From assembly GCA_039704465.1 (NCBI GenBank), contig JASFAU010000019.1, forward strand, positions 124,001 through 188,000: 64,000 nucleotides of DNA, read 5' to 3'. Below are positions 32,695-41,491 of the stretch, piece after piece. A program made the translations under genes and the position numbers. The stretch's first letter is position 1. Every line of letters begins with the position of its first letter. This DNA comes from Plasmodiophora brassicae. Its lineage: Eukaryota > Endomyxa > Phytomyxea > Plasmodiophorida > Plasmodiophoridae. The notes beneath the pieces are model-generated. The model ran no database searches and was not told where the DNA came from. It worked only from the letters and a program-made list of their open reading frames with translations.

Positions 32695-34062
32695 ATGCGG
32701 CGGGGGCCTGCACCGGCGACGGCATGGGTGGGGATGGTCGTCGCGCTGGCGTCCTCGTCGTACGCGCTGACGTTCACGTCGGGCGGGCAGCGGCGTGTCC
32801 TGCGCACGTTCGAGTTCGCCCTGGGCAACGCCTCGTTCCATGTGTCCGGCCCGGCCCTGTTCGTCCCGTCGACGAATGCGCTGCCCGACGTCGCCGCCGC
32901 TGGGCGCGTCGTGTTCCTGCCGGTCACGACGTTCGTCGTCGGCGTCGATCGCCTAGCGCTGGCGTGCCAGGCGGCGGCGTGCTCGGCGCTGCTGCTTTAC
33001 GCCGATCGGGGGTCCCAGTTGCAGACGGCGCTGGACTACCTGGCCTGGTCGTACTGGACGCGGCAGAGGCCGTTCACCGCGTTGCCGATCGGCGTCGTCG
33101 ACGATGACGACGAGTCCGTCGCCAACCTGAACCTGCTGGCGCGCGTCGGCGCCAACGTGACGGTGGCGTCGGGCGAGTTCGGCAACCCGGTCGAGGCGTC
33201 CGTGTCGAACGGCGTGTTCCGCGCCCTGTTCCTATTCGCGCTGGCGCTCTACGTCGTGGACATGCCGCGCGTCGTCCACAAGTTCCTGACGTTCGTCGTC
33301 GATATCGGCGGGGCGCTGCGCCGGGCCCCGATCCTGATGCTGCTGGTCCTGGTCGCCCAGCTGGCCGTCTCCTCGATCTGCCTCGTCTGCTACGTCAACT
33401 TTGTGTTCTACCGCGCCCAGGGCCTGCCCTACGGCGTCCTCATCTTCGTGTCGTTCGCCGACCTGTCGTTCGTGACGCTGTCCCGTCTGTCGTACGCGCT
33501 GGCCATGCAGGCGTCGAGCTCGGTGGGCGACAGGTCGCGGTGCCCGGCGCTGGCCGCCCTGCTGTCCCTGGCGTACCGCCTGGCGATGGCGTCGTTCATC
33601 GTCGGGTCGGCGCTGATCCTGCTCGTCACCGGCGTCACACAGAACCTGCCGATCGGCTTCTACGTCTTCATCAGCATGTTCGCCCTGCCGAACGCCGTCC
33701 TGTCGATCAGCATGACCCGCAGCCTGCACCGGATCGTGCGGAAGATGATTGGCGACCGGCGCCACGACCTGGGCATCAGCGCCGACGAGCGTCGCCTTCG
33801 GGTGAACTACGCGCGCAAGGTCGTCTTCGGCCTCTGCTGCGGGTACTCGTTGCTGCTGGGCGAGATCCTGTTCATCACCGCGCAGCACGTCTCGCCCGAC
33901 ATCTACTTCGCCGCCGTCGCCATCCAACGCGTCGCCGTCGCCCTCAACCAGACCGTCCGCGTGTTCGCCATGAAGCCGAAACCGTCCGCCGTCGACTTCT
34001 GGTGCCAGACCAGGAAGCGGGCCGCCATCGTCCCCGGTACCGCGCCGACGTTGCCGACCTGA
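32695..34062 (+). CDS. 7TM protein with about 200-residue ectodomain
   Basis: 455 residues, no intron. A signal-like start (TAWVGMVVALASSSYA) is followed by an extracellular or lumenal domain with possible N-glycosylation sites (LGNASF, VGANVTV). About seven membrane segments then follow: FRALFLFALALYVVDM, PILMLLVLVAQLAVSSICLV, GVLIFVSFADLSFVTLS, LAYRLAMASFIVGSALILLV, IGFYVFISMFALPNAVLSI, VVFGLCCGYSLLLGEILFI and IYFAAVAIQRVAVALNQTV. A short basic tail ends the protein. Topology suggests a receptor-like 7TM protein; no GPCR motif such as DRY is evident, so the class is open. The Met at 32695 is chosen since it precedes the signal segment. Confidence 0.62.
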   Translation: MRRGPAPATAWVGMVVALASSSYALTFTSGGQRRVLRTFEFALGNASFHVSGPALFVPSTNALPDVAAAGRVVFLPVTTFVVGVDRLALACQAAACSALLLYADRGSQLQTALDYLAWSYWTRQRPFTALPIGVVDDDDESVANLNLLARVGANVTVASGEFGNPVEASVSNGVFRALFLFALALYVVDMPRVVHKFLTFVVDIGGALRRAPILMLLVLVAQLAVSSICLVCYVNFVFYRAQGLPYGVLIFVSFADLSFVTLSRLSYALAMQASSSVGDRSRCPALAALLSLAYRLAMASFIVGSALILLVTGVTQNLPIGFYVFISMFALPNAVLSISMTRSLHRIVRKMIGDRRHDLGISADERRLRVNYARKVVFGLCCGYSLLLGEILFITAQHVSPDIYFAAVAIQRVAVALNQTVRVFAMKPKPSAVDFWCQTRKRAAIVPGTAPTLPT

Positions 34063-34146
34063 ATACAGGTTGCAGGTGTGTTTGTATTGTGTTCGTTCAC
34101 CTGCTTGGGGGGCGGCGGCGGTGACACGGGCCAGGGCGCGTCATCA

Positions 34147-34845
34147 TCACGCGTGTATGGTTGGCGGGGGCGTCGTCGCCTGGCACTGGCCGATCAGCGG
34201 GGACGCCGACGGGCACAGCTGGCAGAGGGCCGCCCAGGGGACAGCCTGGTCGACGTCCGGGAACGGCTTCAGCAACGGGGCCAGCGGGACGACGCAGTCG
34301 TTGATGACGGGGCAGGCGCCGCCGGCGGCCGTCATGCCGCCGCCCTGGACGAGTTGCAGGAGGTCGCGGACGCAGGTCGTCCCGGTCGACACGGGCACCT
34401 TGCAGGCCAGGTCCGGGTTCTGCAGGACGACCGTGAACAGGTTGCTCTGGGCGACCTGCGCGCCGCCGACGTTCTCGCAGCGCCCGATCGACGCGACGAA
34501 CGTGAAGAAGAGGGAGGCGCAGGCGCCCTCCTTGCAGGACGCCTGGAACAGGGCCGTCAGGTTGACGTCGGCGTTGCTGGCGGGCAGCTGCTTGATCAGG
34601 TCGACGCAGGCCGGCGACGACAGCAGCAGGGGCGTGTACGACTGCACCGCGTTGGAGACGCAGGGCGACGTCGGCTGCGGCGCCGGCTCACCGGACCCGC
34701 AGACGGCGCCCAGCGTCCTGATCGCGTCGATCGCCTCGTTCAGGTACTGCAGGACGGGCGCCACGGTCGGCAGCGTCTGCGGCGCGCCCTGGCACCCGAC
34801 CAAGCACAGGACGGCGACGGCGGCGACGACGAGCGACGACGACAT
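34147..34845 (-). CDS. Small secreted cysteine-rich protein
   Basis: 232 residues. The Met at 34843-34845 opens a clear signal peptide (MSSSLVVAAVAVLCLVGCQG). The mature part is helical and has about 14 cysteines at irregular spacing (VCGSGE, SPCVSN, PACVDL, ASCKEGACAS, GRCENV, DLACKV, TTCVRD, GACPVINDCVV, ALCQLC, GQCQ), probably all in disulfides. No kinase, protease or chitin-binding motif. Length, secretion and Cys content match what is usually called a small secreted protein. An elicitin-like fold was considered and not supported by the spacing. Confidence 0.65.
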   Translation of the reverse strand: MSSSLVVAAVAVLCLVGCQGAPQTLPTVAPVLQYLNEAIDAIRTLGAVCGSGEPAPQPTSPCVSNAVQSYTPLLLSSPACVDLIKQLPASNADVNLTALFQASCKEGACASLFFTFVASIGRCENVGGAQVAQSNLFTVVLQNPDLACKVPVSTGTTCVRDLLQLVQGGGMTAAGGACPVINDCVVPLAPLLKPFPDVDQAVPWAALCQLCPSASPLIGQCQATTPPPTIHA

Positions 34846-35290
34846 GGCGGAGCGCAGGTCGAATAGGAATTTGTGTGTGTGTGGGACAGACAGGGGTTGT
34901 GACCGTCGGCGCGTGGGTGATGGCGGCGGTGGTGGTGGTGACGTGCAGCAGCAGCAGCAGCAGCAGCAGGCGCCCGAGTCGTCACACAGTGCAGAGAGCT
35001 GCATCTCACGACCAACCTGAACGTGACCGGGCGCTGCTTGATCGACCGCGGGTTCCTGGCTGAAAGGTTGTGCCCGATTGCAGGAGCGTCGCAGCTGACC
35101 ATCTGCGCCTGATGGGGGTTGCCGCGCTCCGAAACGATGGCGCGCATGCAGGGGGGGCCCATGGTCCCAGGTGGCCCCGAAATAGGCCGACAGGGGCCCC
35201 GGGCGGGCATTCGATCTCGTCGCTGTGGCCCGCAGTCGACGGAGGATCATCGTCGCTCGATCTGTTCGTCAACGGGATCTGTGCGCAGAC
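34846..35290. other. Spacer with (CAG)n microsatellite
   Basis: A run of eight to nine CAG units lies at about 34945-34970 upstream of the secreted protein gene. No other gene seen between the divergent starts. Confidence 0.5.
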
Positions 35291-36322
35291 ATGGGCGTGC
35301 TCGTTGGTACGCTGGTCCTGATCGTAGGGGTCCTGCTGGCCCCTCTTGCGGTGGGCCGGCGCCCGGCCACCATCCCGGCACTGTCAAGGGCGGAGTTCGA
35401 ACGATGGTAACGTTTGCCAGACGTGTGCCGCATCCTGGAACAGGCCGTGCACTGATCCACGACGTCGCACAGGATGGCCGACATTGATAGGTACTGCTGA
35501 GATACGAATGCCCCCCTGGATTTGGTGAAGAGCATCGTCGCTGACTGCACGCCCATCTGCAGTGCTCCTGGCGACGATCAGGCATCGCTACGGGTCTGTC
35601 GGGCTCTGAGGGAGCGACGTCAAGTCGCATTGCGGAAGCTGGCCGACGTCGCGCTGTCGCTGGAGAAACGCGGGCGTGCCCTGACGCTGAAGTTCGAGCG
35701 GCACGCCGACGTTGTGGAATTCGTGCGTCCGGTTCTAGGCGACCGGCTGGCGGATGTCATCGGTCAGGAGCCAAACAAGCGGGAAACATTTCGCCAGTAC
35801 CTGGTTCATGGCAAGCCCCTGACGCTCTTCGAGGTGTTCTATATCGTACGTTTTCACCGCCCGCTTCTTCCAGGCGAACTAGGACGAATGCAAACGCCAC
35901 CAGGCGCCGCCGGGAATAATCAGGCAGGTCCTTCCGGCACCGTCCAGAAGCCTTCAGACAATTGCGGAGTCAAGTACGACGTGGGCGACCCTAGCGGCGT
36001 GTTTATCGAGAATCCAAGCGATGCCAACGTGGTCGGCGTTGGACCCGACCGCCGCCAGCCAGGCGACACGGTGCCAGCCATATTGCCCGATGTCGTCGTG
36101 GTGCAAATCCCGAAGCCGCCTCTGGTGCCAGCAGCGCAGCGACTGTCCGGCACCACCTTGGCCCACGTTCTCAAGCCGCCTGCTCATCTGGCGCCACGCC
36201 TGTCCAATTCCGTCGCGCCACGCTTGCCCCGATCGCCCCTGGCGCCACGCCTGACCAAATCTGTCGTCCCAGACCTGACAACGAGTCGGCCTGCTGCGTA
36301 CGTACCGCCACAGGTCAACTGA
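35291..36322 (+). CDS. Probable secreted protein with Pro-rich repeat tail
   Basis: Exon 1 (35291-35406) encodes a signal or anchor, MGVLVGTLVLIVGVLLAPLA, then RAEFERW-type sequence. The main exon, open to the stop at 36322, begins IVADCTPICSAPGDDQASL and includes a charged helical part (LRERRQVALRKLADVALSLE) and a tail of short repeats based on PPAHLAPRLSNSVAPRL, LPRSPLAPRL and LTKSVVPDL. A frame-keeping intron would be 35407-35532, but its acceptor (GAAGAG) is not certain and two smaller introns are possible. No family recognised. Confidence 0.45.
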
Positions 36323-37199
36323 CGCTTAGGTCGCCAAATACACCAGTTTCGCGGTCTGTTCGTCATATGACACAATACGTCTCAAAACGATATCAAGCGG
36401 ACGCTGCCAACGCGGCCGGGTTGCCTGTGTCAGTCTGGGTCCCTGACGCAGGGTCCCTGTGGAAGACAAAGTTGAAGGCGGGAATACAAGGCGGGCGGCA
36501 CCTGTCCTATCGTTACGAATTCAGGGTTTGTCGATCGAGTCGCATACCGACCTCAGGTTATATTATCCCCTAGGGTCGACGCCATTGATGACACGACAAG
36601 CGCGTATGAGCGGTTAGCACCGCTGGCCGGCCATGATACGTCGATATCGATTTCGTCGGCGCGCCAGAGTCGAGAATCCGCTGCTGGAACTCGGTGGCAC
36701 CGTCCCCATGATCAGGTAGTATACCACCCATAGGTGTGTGTGTGTACAGACTTTGTGGCGTCCACATCAGGGGGCCTCTGCAAACAAACCAGTACTGCTT
36801 CGTGACTCGACATCGAGCACTGGACTCTTTGCCCAAGGTTTTCCATGATGAACTCGGCCGTCATCACGACGTTTCGCCACATCTGGTGTACGTAACGCAG
36901 TTCGATTGTCAGCGACATTGTAGTTAGGGCACGCTCCCATATATGCATCCACGGCGTTGTTCACGGTGTACGAAGATGCCACCGGCCCGCCCGTGCGAGT
37001 TTGATCGGCAGCCTGTCAGTTGCCAAGCCGGGTGGAACGGCCCTGGCAGCCTGGGGCAGTTCGAGTCGGATGTTGGTGCATGCGGCGCGCGATCAACGCG
37101 ATTTTGAAGACGTGTGCAACGATTGCTGGGACGCGTGTCAAAGGGCGCGTCAATAGCGTGTCTGCGTCCGCCGTGTTGGGCAGCATCATCGTTGGCCGT

Positions 37200-37589
37200 C
37201 ATCATGATGCCGACGATCGCGTCGGCCCTCAAGAACACATGGACGCCAAGAAGGATCGGCACCCAATTGGAATAGTCTCGTAGGGATCCGGTCGAAACGA
37301 GCTGCCGCCTGTTTTCGAGCACCTGATCAGGCAGCAACGCGAAGTTACCCTCCGACTTGTAGCCTTGGGTCTCCCGTCTCATCCATTGCTTGGTGTCAAC
37401 CATGACTTGGCTCAGCACCGGGTTCCCGCGCCGCCATAGGCGAGGCTGTCCGGCATGGTGGACACAGCCGAGCGATTGATTCGATTTGGAGAACGTCACC
37501 CAGCACGTGTCGCAATACGACGGATTCGTGCGACACGTGCTCGGTGACGTTCTCCAGATCGAACGAATCACTCGGGTGCTTCCATTCAT
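37200..37589 (-). pseudogene. Tyrosine-recombinase-like (Crypton-type?) fragment
   Basis: The left arm encodes, on the minus strand, RRGNPVLSQVMVDTKQWMRR, then LLPDQVLENRRQLVSTGSLR and VPILLGVHVFLRADAIVGIM. The right arm encodes a diverged plus-strand version with LLGAHLFLRASEIVDIRLDD. The FLRAxEI pattern resembles the first catalytic Arg box of tyrosine recombinases, and the upstream part is like that of Crypton-type proteins. The second half (H-x-x-R and Tyr) is not readable. Family assignment is tentative. Confidence 0.4.
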
Positions 37590-37835
37590 GCCGACAAGCC
37601 TCGCCTATGGCGGCGCGGAAACCGGATGTTGATGCTGAGCCAATTCATGATTGACACGAAGCAGTAGGGGAAACGGGAGACCCAAGGGTAGAAGTCGGAG
37701 GGTAAATTCGCTCTACTGATCAGGTGCTCGACATCCGGTATCAACTCGTTTCGACCGGATCCTTACGGGACTGTTCCACATGGGTGTCGACCCTGCTCGG
37801 CGCCCACCTGTTCTTGAGGGCCAGCGAGATCGTCG
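37212..37835. repeat. Diverged palindrome, arms about 300 bp
   Basis: Arms 37212-37513 and 37530-37835 are inverted copies with a tip at CAGCACGTGTCGC / GCGACACGTGCT. Paired landmarks are GGATCCGGTCGAAACGAG with its complement at 37737-37760, and CGCCGCCATAGGCGAGGC with its complement near 37600. Confidence 0.75.
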
Positions 37836-38548
37836 ACATCAGGCTTGACGACTTCCTCCTTGAGATGACCTGGTCCGCGTTGATCAGCTATTAGTCGTGC
37901 AGGTCTGCGAGAAGTCGGAGAGACATGCATCCAGTTCGGGGATGGTCTTCGCAGCGAAGCAACGCCTGGACGCGATCGACCGAGGCGCTTCGCGTGCATC
38001 TTTTCCGGAAGGAATGTCGTACGACGAGTTCAACGCCGAGTTCGTTCGTGTGTGCAGGCCCGTCGTCGGCGCATTTAGTGTGACCCTCCTACCGTCATAC
38101 CACGACGATAATGAGGTACGCTTCATTCTGCTGACGCGCGCAGGGTGCTCTGATGGATGGAGTGCCGCACGTCAGGCAACGTTACTGAGGCCCACCTGAT
38201 CTGCGGTCTTCGGCCCACGTAGCACACGTCCAGGGTGGCCGTGTTCCCCTACTGTGTAGGTCGGCAACGCTGGCGACCTGAACAGCGGCGTCACCGTGAC
38301 CCCGCTTATCCCCTAATCACGTAGTAGGCGCCTGCCTGCTCGACGCGCACACTGGGCCGGCGGTGACGGCGCTGCCGATACGACTCGGACGGGCGGCGTG
38401 CCCTGCATGACGCGTTGCCCAGGCAAAGTAACGCCGCCCCCATCCCGCATGTGTCGATCGGGTAGTACGGTGCTGAGCCGATCTCGATCGCGACTTGCCT
38501 ATCTACCGCTGGGCCATCAGCGCGCCTGTCGGCATCGAAGCCGGCGCC

Positions 38549-41356
38549 ATGGAGGCGGGTGGCGGCGGCGGCGGCGGGCCGTCCTCGGCCCTGGCCGACA
38601 TCTCCAACTCGCTGGCGTACAACATCCTGGACGACCTGGAATCTCGGGGCGTGCTGTCGTCCGCCCAGGTGCACATGTACAAGTCCAGGTACGCCCAGCT
38701 GCACGAGGTCGTCCTGGAGACGTACGAGAACGAGAAGGTGCTGCTGGCCAAGGCCAAGCAGATGAACCTGGACTGGATCGACCGGAAGAAGAAGCTGGAG
38801 AAGAAGGCGAACGAGCGCCAGGACTACACGGAGCGGTTGCAGGACCTGCGGACGCAGCTGGAGCAGCGTAGCCAGGAGGTGGGCGTCCTCGAGGAGCAGG
38901 CGGGGCTCGCCCTGTTCGAGATCGAGGAGATGCAGCGGCAGCGGGCCGACCTGGACGACGAGCTCGAGATGCGCCGCAAGGAGAGCGAACAGCTGACGCT
39001 GCCGCACCTGGAGAAGCTCCAGGCGCAGATCAAGGAGGCGCGCGACGACCTCGCCAGCCAGGACGAGGCCAACGCCAAGGAGGTGGCGCTCCGGGAGGAG
39101 TACACGGCGAGGCTGGCGGCGCTCAAGGACGAGAGCGAGGCGCTGGAGAAGCAGAAGCACGTGGCGCAGATCGAGCTGAACAGGGCCAAGGTGAACCCGG
39201 ACCGGATCCGGGCGCAGATCGACATGTCCGCCAAGGCGAACAGCGGCCTGGCGAAGCAGAGCGCGTACCTGAGCGGCGAGATCGACAAGCTGAACGGCGA
39301 GTTCGACGCGATCGGCATGGAGAAGAAGAAGATTGGGGCGGCGCAGATCGAGTGGATGTTCAACCTGGAGAAGATCCGCAAGGAGGTGTGGAAATCGGAG
39401 CGGACCGTCGGCGAGGTCAGCAAGCACCTCGAGGCCGAACGCCAGCGGTACAACGACCGCCTGCAGTGCCGCCTGGAGCTCGAGGCCGAGGCCAACCGCA
39501 TGCGATCGAGCATACGCGCGGAGACGTCGCACATCCAGTCGCTGACGAAGGCGATCGACGAGCTGAAGCGGCGGTACGAGAAGACGCGGCGCAAGGCGGA
39601 CGCGATCGCCAGCGGCATCGAGCCGCTGCGCGAGCAGCACGTCGCGCAGGGCCACCAGCTGGCCGCCGTCGACGAGGAGACGCGGAAGAACCGGGAGACG
39701 GTCGACGAGTTGCAGGCCGATATCGACATCCTGATATCGCAGTTCCTGCGCGAGGAGAAGACGGACCTGATGGCCGAGGCCAAGCTCAAGGAGTACAGGG
39801 ACATCAACGCGAACCTGGAGGAGGGCCTGCGCCACTCGATGCGCAAGGAGCGCGAGCTACGCGGCCTGATTCGCGACATGACCTCGAAGCGGGACGTCAT
39901 GTCGCGGGACACGACCAAGGCGGGCGCCGAGTACAGGGCGGTCCGCGAGGAGATCAAGGTCAAGGACCTGATCCTGCTCGACCTGGGCAAGAAGGTCCAG
40001 GACGTGAAGGCGCGCCTGCACGAGTGCTCCGTCGTCTACGACCTGGTGAAGAACCAGCGGAACAAGTTCGGCAACATGACGCAGGCGTGCGCGCAGGGCC
40101 TGGCCGAGATGCGCGAGAAGATCAAGATCCTGCAGAACGAGATGGAGATCCTGCGCGCCGAGTCGATCGCCAAGGAGAAGAGCCTCGAGGACGAGGCCCG
40201 CGTCCTGCAGACCGCGCAGACGACGCGGGACGCCATGCGCATCGACCACGCCAAGCTGCGGTTGAAGTACCGGCTGGAGCGGCTGGAAGCCGACCGGCAG
40301 CTGACCGAGATCAAGAAGCTGAACGCGACGATCGGCGGCGCGGAGCGCGAGATGACGCGCGTTCGGCAGGCGTACGCGCGCGCCGTCGAGAGCCGCAACC
40401 GCACCGGTATCCACCTGGTGGACCGCAACGACGAGCTGTGCATCCTGCACGAGAAGGCGACGATCTTCGCGTCCATGCTGCAGAGCGGGCAGCGCAAGCT
40501 GGCCGAGCTGGACGACACGCTGCGCCGGACGCGCATCGAGACGGACGAGTTGCAGAGGCAGATCAGCGCGGCCAGGAAGCAGGCGCCGTCCGCCGCCGAA
40601 GTGGCCAAGCTGGAGGCGCGCCTGGCGGACCTGACCGGCGCCGTCAACGAGCAGCGGGAGCGCATCGCCGACCTGAGCGACAAGCTGGAGACGCCGGCGC
40701 TGTGCCAGCGGCATCGCCTGCTGCCCGGCGACGACCTGGACGTGCCGCAGTTGAACTCGAAGATCGAGGTGCTGCAGGACAGGCTGAACGACAAGAAGGA
40801 GCAGCTGCTGGAGAAGGACCTGGTGCTGGAGGAGGTCGGCACGCTCAGCGACAAGCTGCGGGCCGAGGCCGCCGAAGGGCACGACCGGACCATGGGGCTG
40901 GCCGCCGACCTGAACAAGCGCCAGGGCACAATCCGGGAGCTGACGCAGGCCATGAAGGCGACGGTCGCCGAGCTGGCCATGTACCAGGCGTCGGCGATGC
41001 GACTGGAGAAGGAGGTCCACGACAAGCAGAAGGAGCTGGGCGTGGCGCAGGACCGCGTGGCGGAGGGCCTGGCGCCGAGCGAGGCCGCCGAACACGAATG
41101 GTACCGCATCGAGCGGGAGAGGCTCAGGCGCCGGGACGATTACCTGCACCCGGAGCGCAGGCAGACGGACGAGTTCCAGTGGCAGAGGCAGGAGGGCAAC
41201 CTGAAGACCATGGCGGAAGCCAGGCCGAACGCGTACGTCCCCGACGACCTGGGCATCCCGAAGCCGTACGGCGGCAACGCGCCCTTCAAGCCGTCGGTCC
41301 CCGGCGCCAGCATGCGGCACATCCAGAAGCCCAGGGTCAAGGAGATCGTCATCTAG
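38549..41356 (+). CDS. CCDC146: CCDC146/MBO2-type centriolar-axonemal coiled-coil protein
   Basis: 935 residues in one exon. After a Gly-rich head the protein is continuous coiled coil from about residue 15 to 850, Glu/Lys/Arg/Leu-rich. The diagnostic ends fit CCDC146 and its Chlamydomonas counterpart MBO2: an N-terminal LAYNILDDLESRGVLSSAQV helix and a C-terminus with IPKPYGGNAPFKPSVPG, then MRHIQKPRVKEIVI. In animals the protein sits at centrioles and along sperm flagellar doublets; MBO2 is needed for the ciliary waveform. The Met at 38549 starts the Gly-rich head and is the first good in-frame choice. It is intronless despite intron-rich neighbours. Confidence 0.82.
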   Translation: MEAGGGGGGGPSSALADISNSLAYNILDDLESRGVLSSAQVHMYKSRYAQLHEVVLETYENEKVLLAKAKQMNLDWIDRKKKLEKKANERQDYTERLQDLRTQLEQRSQEVGVLEEQAGLALFEIEEMQRQRADLDDELEMRRKESEQLTLPHLEKLQAQIKEARDDLASQDEANAKEVALREEYTARLAALKDESEALEKQKHVAQIELNRAKVNPDRIRAQIDMSAKANSGLAKQSAYLSGEIDKLNGEFDAIGMEKKKIGAAQIEWMFNLEKIRKEVWKSERTVGEVSKHLEAERQRYNDRLQCRLELEAEANRMRSSIRAETSHIQSLTKAIDELKRRYEKTRRKADAIASGIEPLREQHVAQGHQLAAVDEETRKNRETVDELQADIDILISQFLREEKTDLMAEAKLKEYRDINANLEEGLRHSMRKERELRGLIRDMTSKRDVMSRDTTKAGAEYRAVREEIKVKDLILLDLGKKVQDVKARLHECSVVYDLVKNQRNKFGNMTQACAQGLAEMREKIKILQNEMEILRAESIAKEKSLEDEARVLQTAQTTRDAMRIDHAKLRLKYRLERLEADRQLTEIKKLNATIGGAEREMTRVRQAYARAVESRNRTGIHLVDRNDELCILHEKATIFASMLQSGQRKLAELDDTLRRTRIETDELQRQISAARKQAPSAAEVAKLEARLADLTGAVNEQRERIADLSDKLETPALCQRHRLLPGDDLDVPQLNSKIEVLQDRLNDKKEQLLEKDLVLEEVGTLSDKLRAEAAEGHDRTMGLAADLNKRQGTIRELTQAMKATVAELAMYQASAMRLEKEVHDKQKELGVAQDRVAEGLAPSEAAEHEWYRIERERLRRRDDYLHPERRQTDEFQWQRQEGNLKTMAEARPNAYVPDDLGIPKPYGGNAPFKPSVPGASMRHIQKPRVKEIVI

Positions 41357-41491
41357 TGGCGGCCTGCCCGTCAGCATACATGATATGAAAGCGCAGGCTC
41401 GATCGGTAACCGGTTGACGGGGGGCCACGACAGGCCAACGTCGAGCACCGGGGCGGCGAGTGCGACGTGGTGTACGAACACGACGTGTATT

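Larger units (their letters stand above)
36323..38548. other. Repeat region with tyrosine-recombinase remnants
   Basis: No intact gene. The stretch holds the palindrome at 37212-37835 and decayed coding fragments at 36570-36980 and 37897-38199 whose families I could not identify. It runs up to the CCDC146 start. Confidence 0.5.

Noticed and set aside
34147..34845. Elicitin assignment of the Cys-rich secreted protein
   Set aside because: Cysteine number and spacing do not fit the six-Cys elicitin pattern.
38824..41428. Long antisense open frames opposite CCDC146
   Set aside because: They mirror the GC-rich Glu/Lys/Leu codons of the coiled coil, giving Ser/Arg or Leu/Val/Gln-rich chains without domains.
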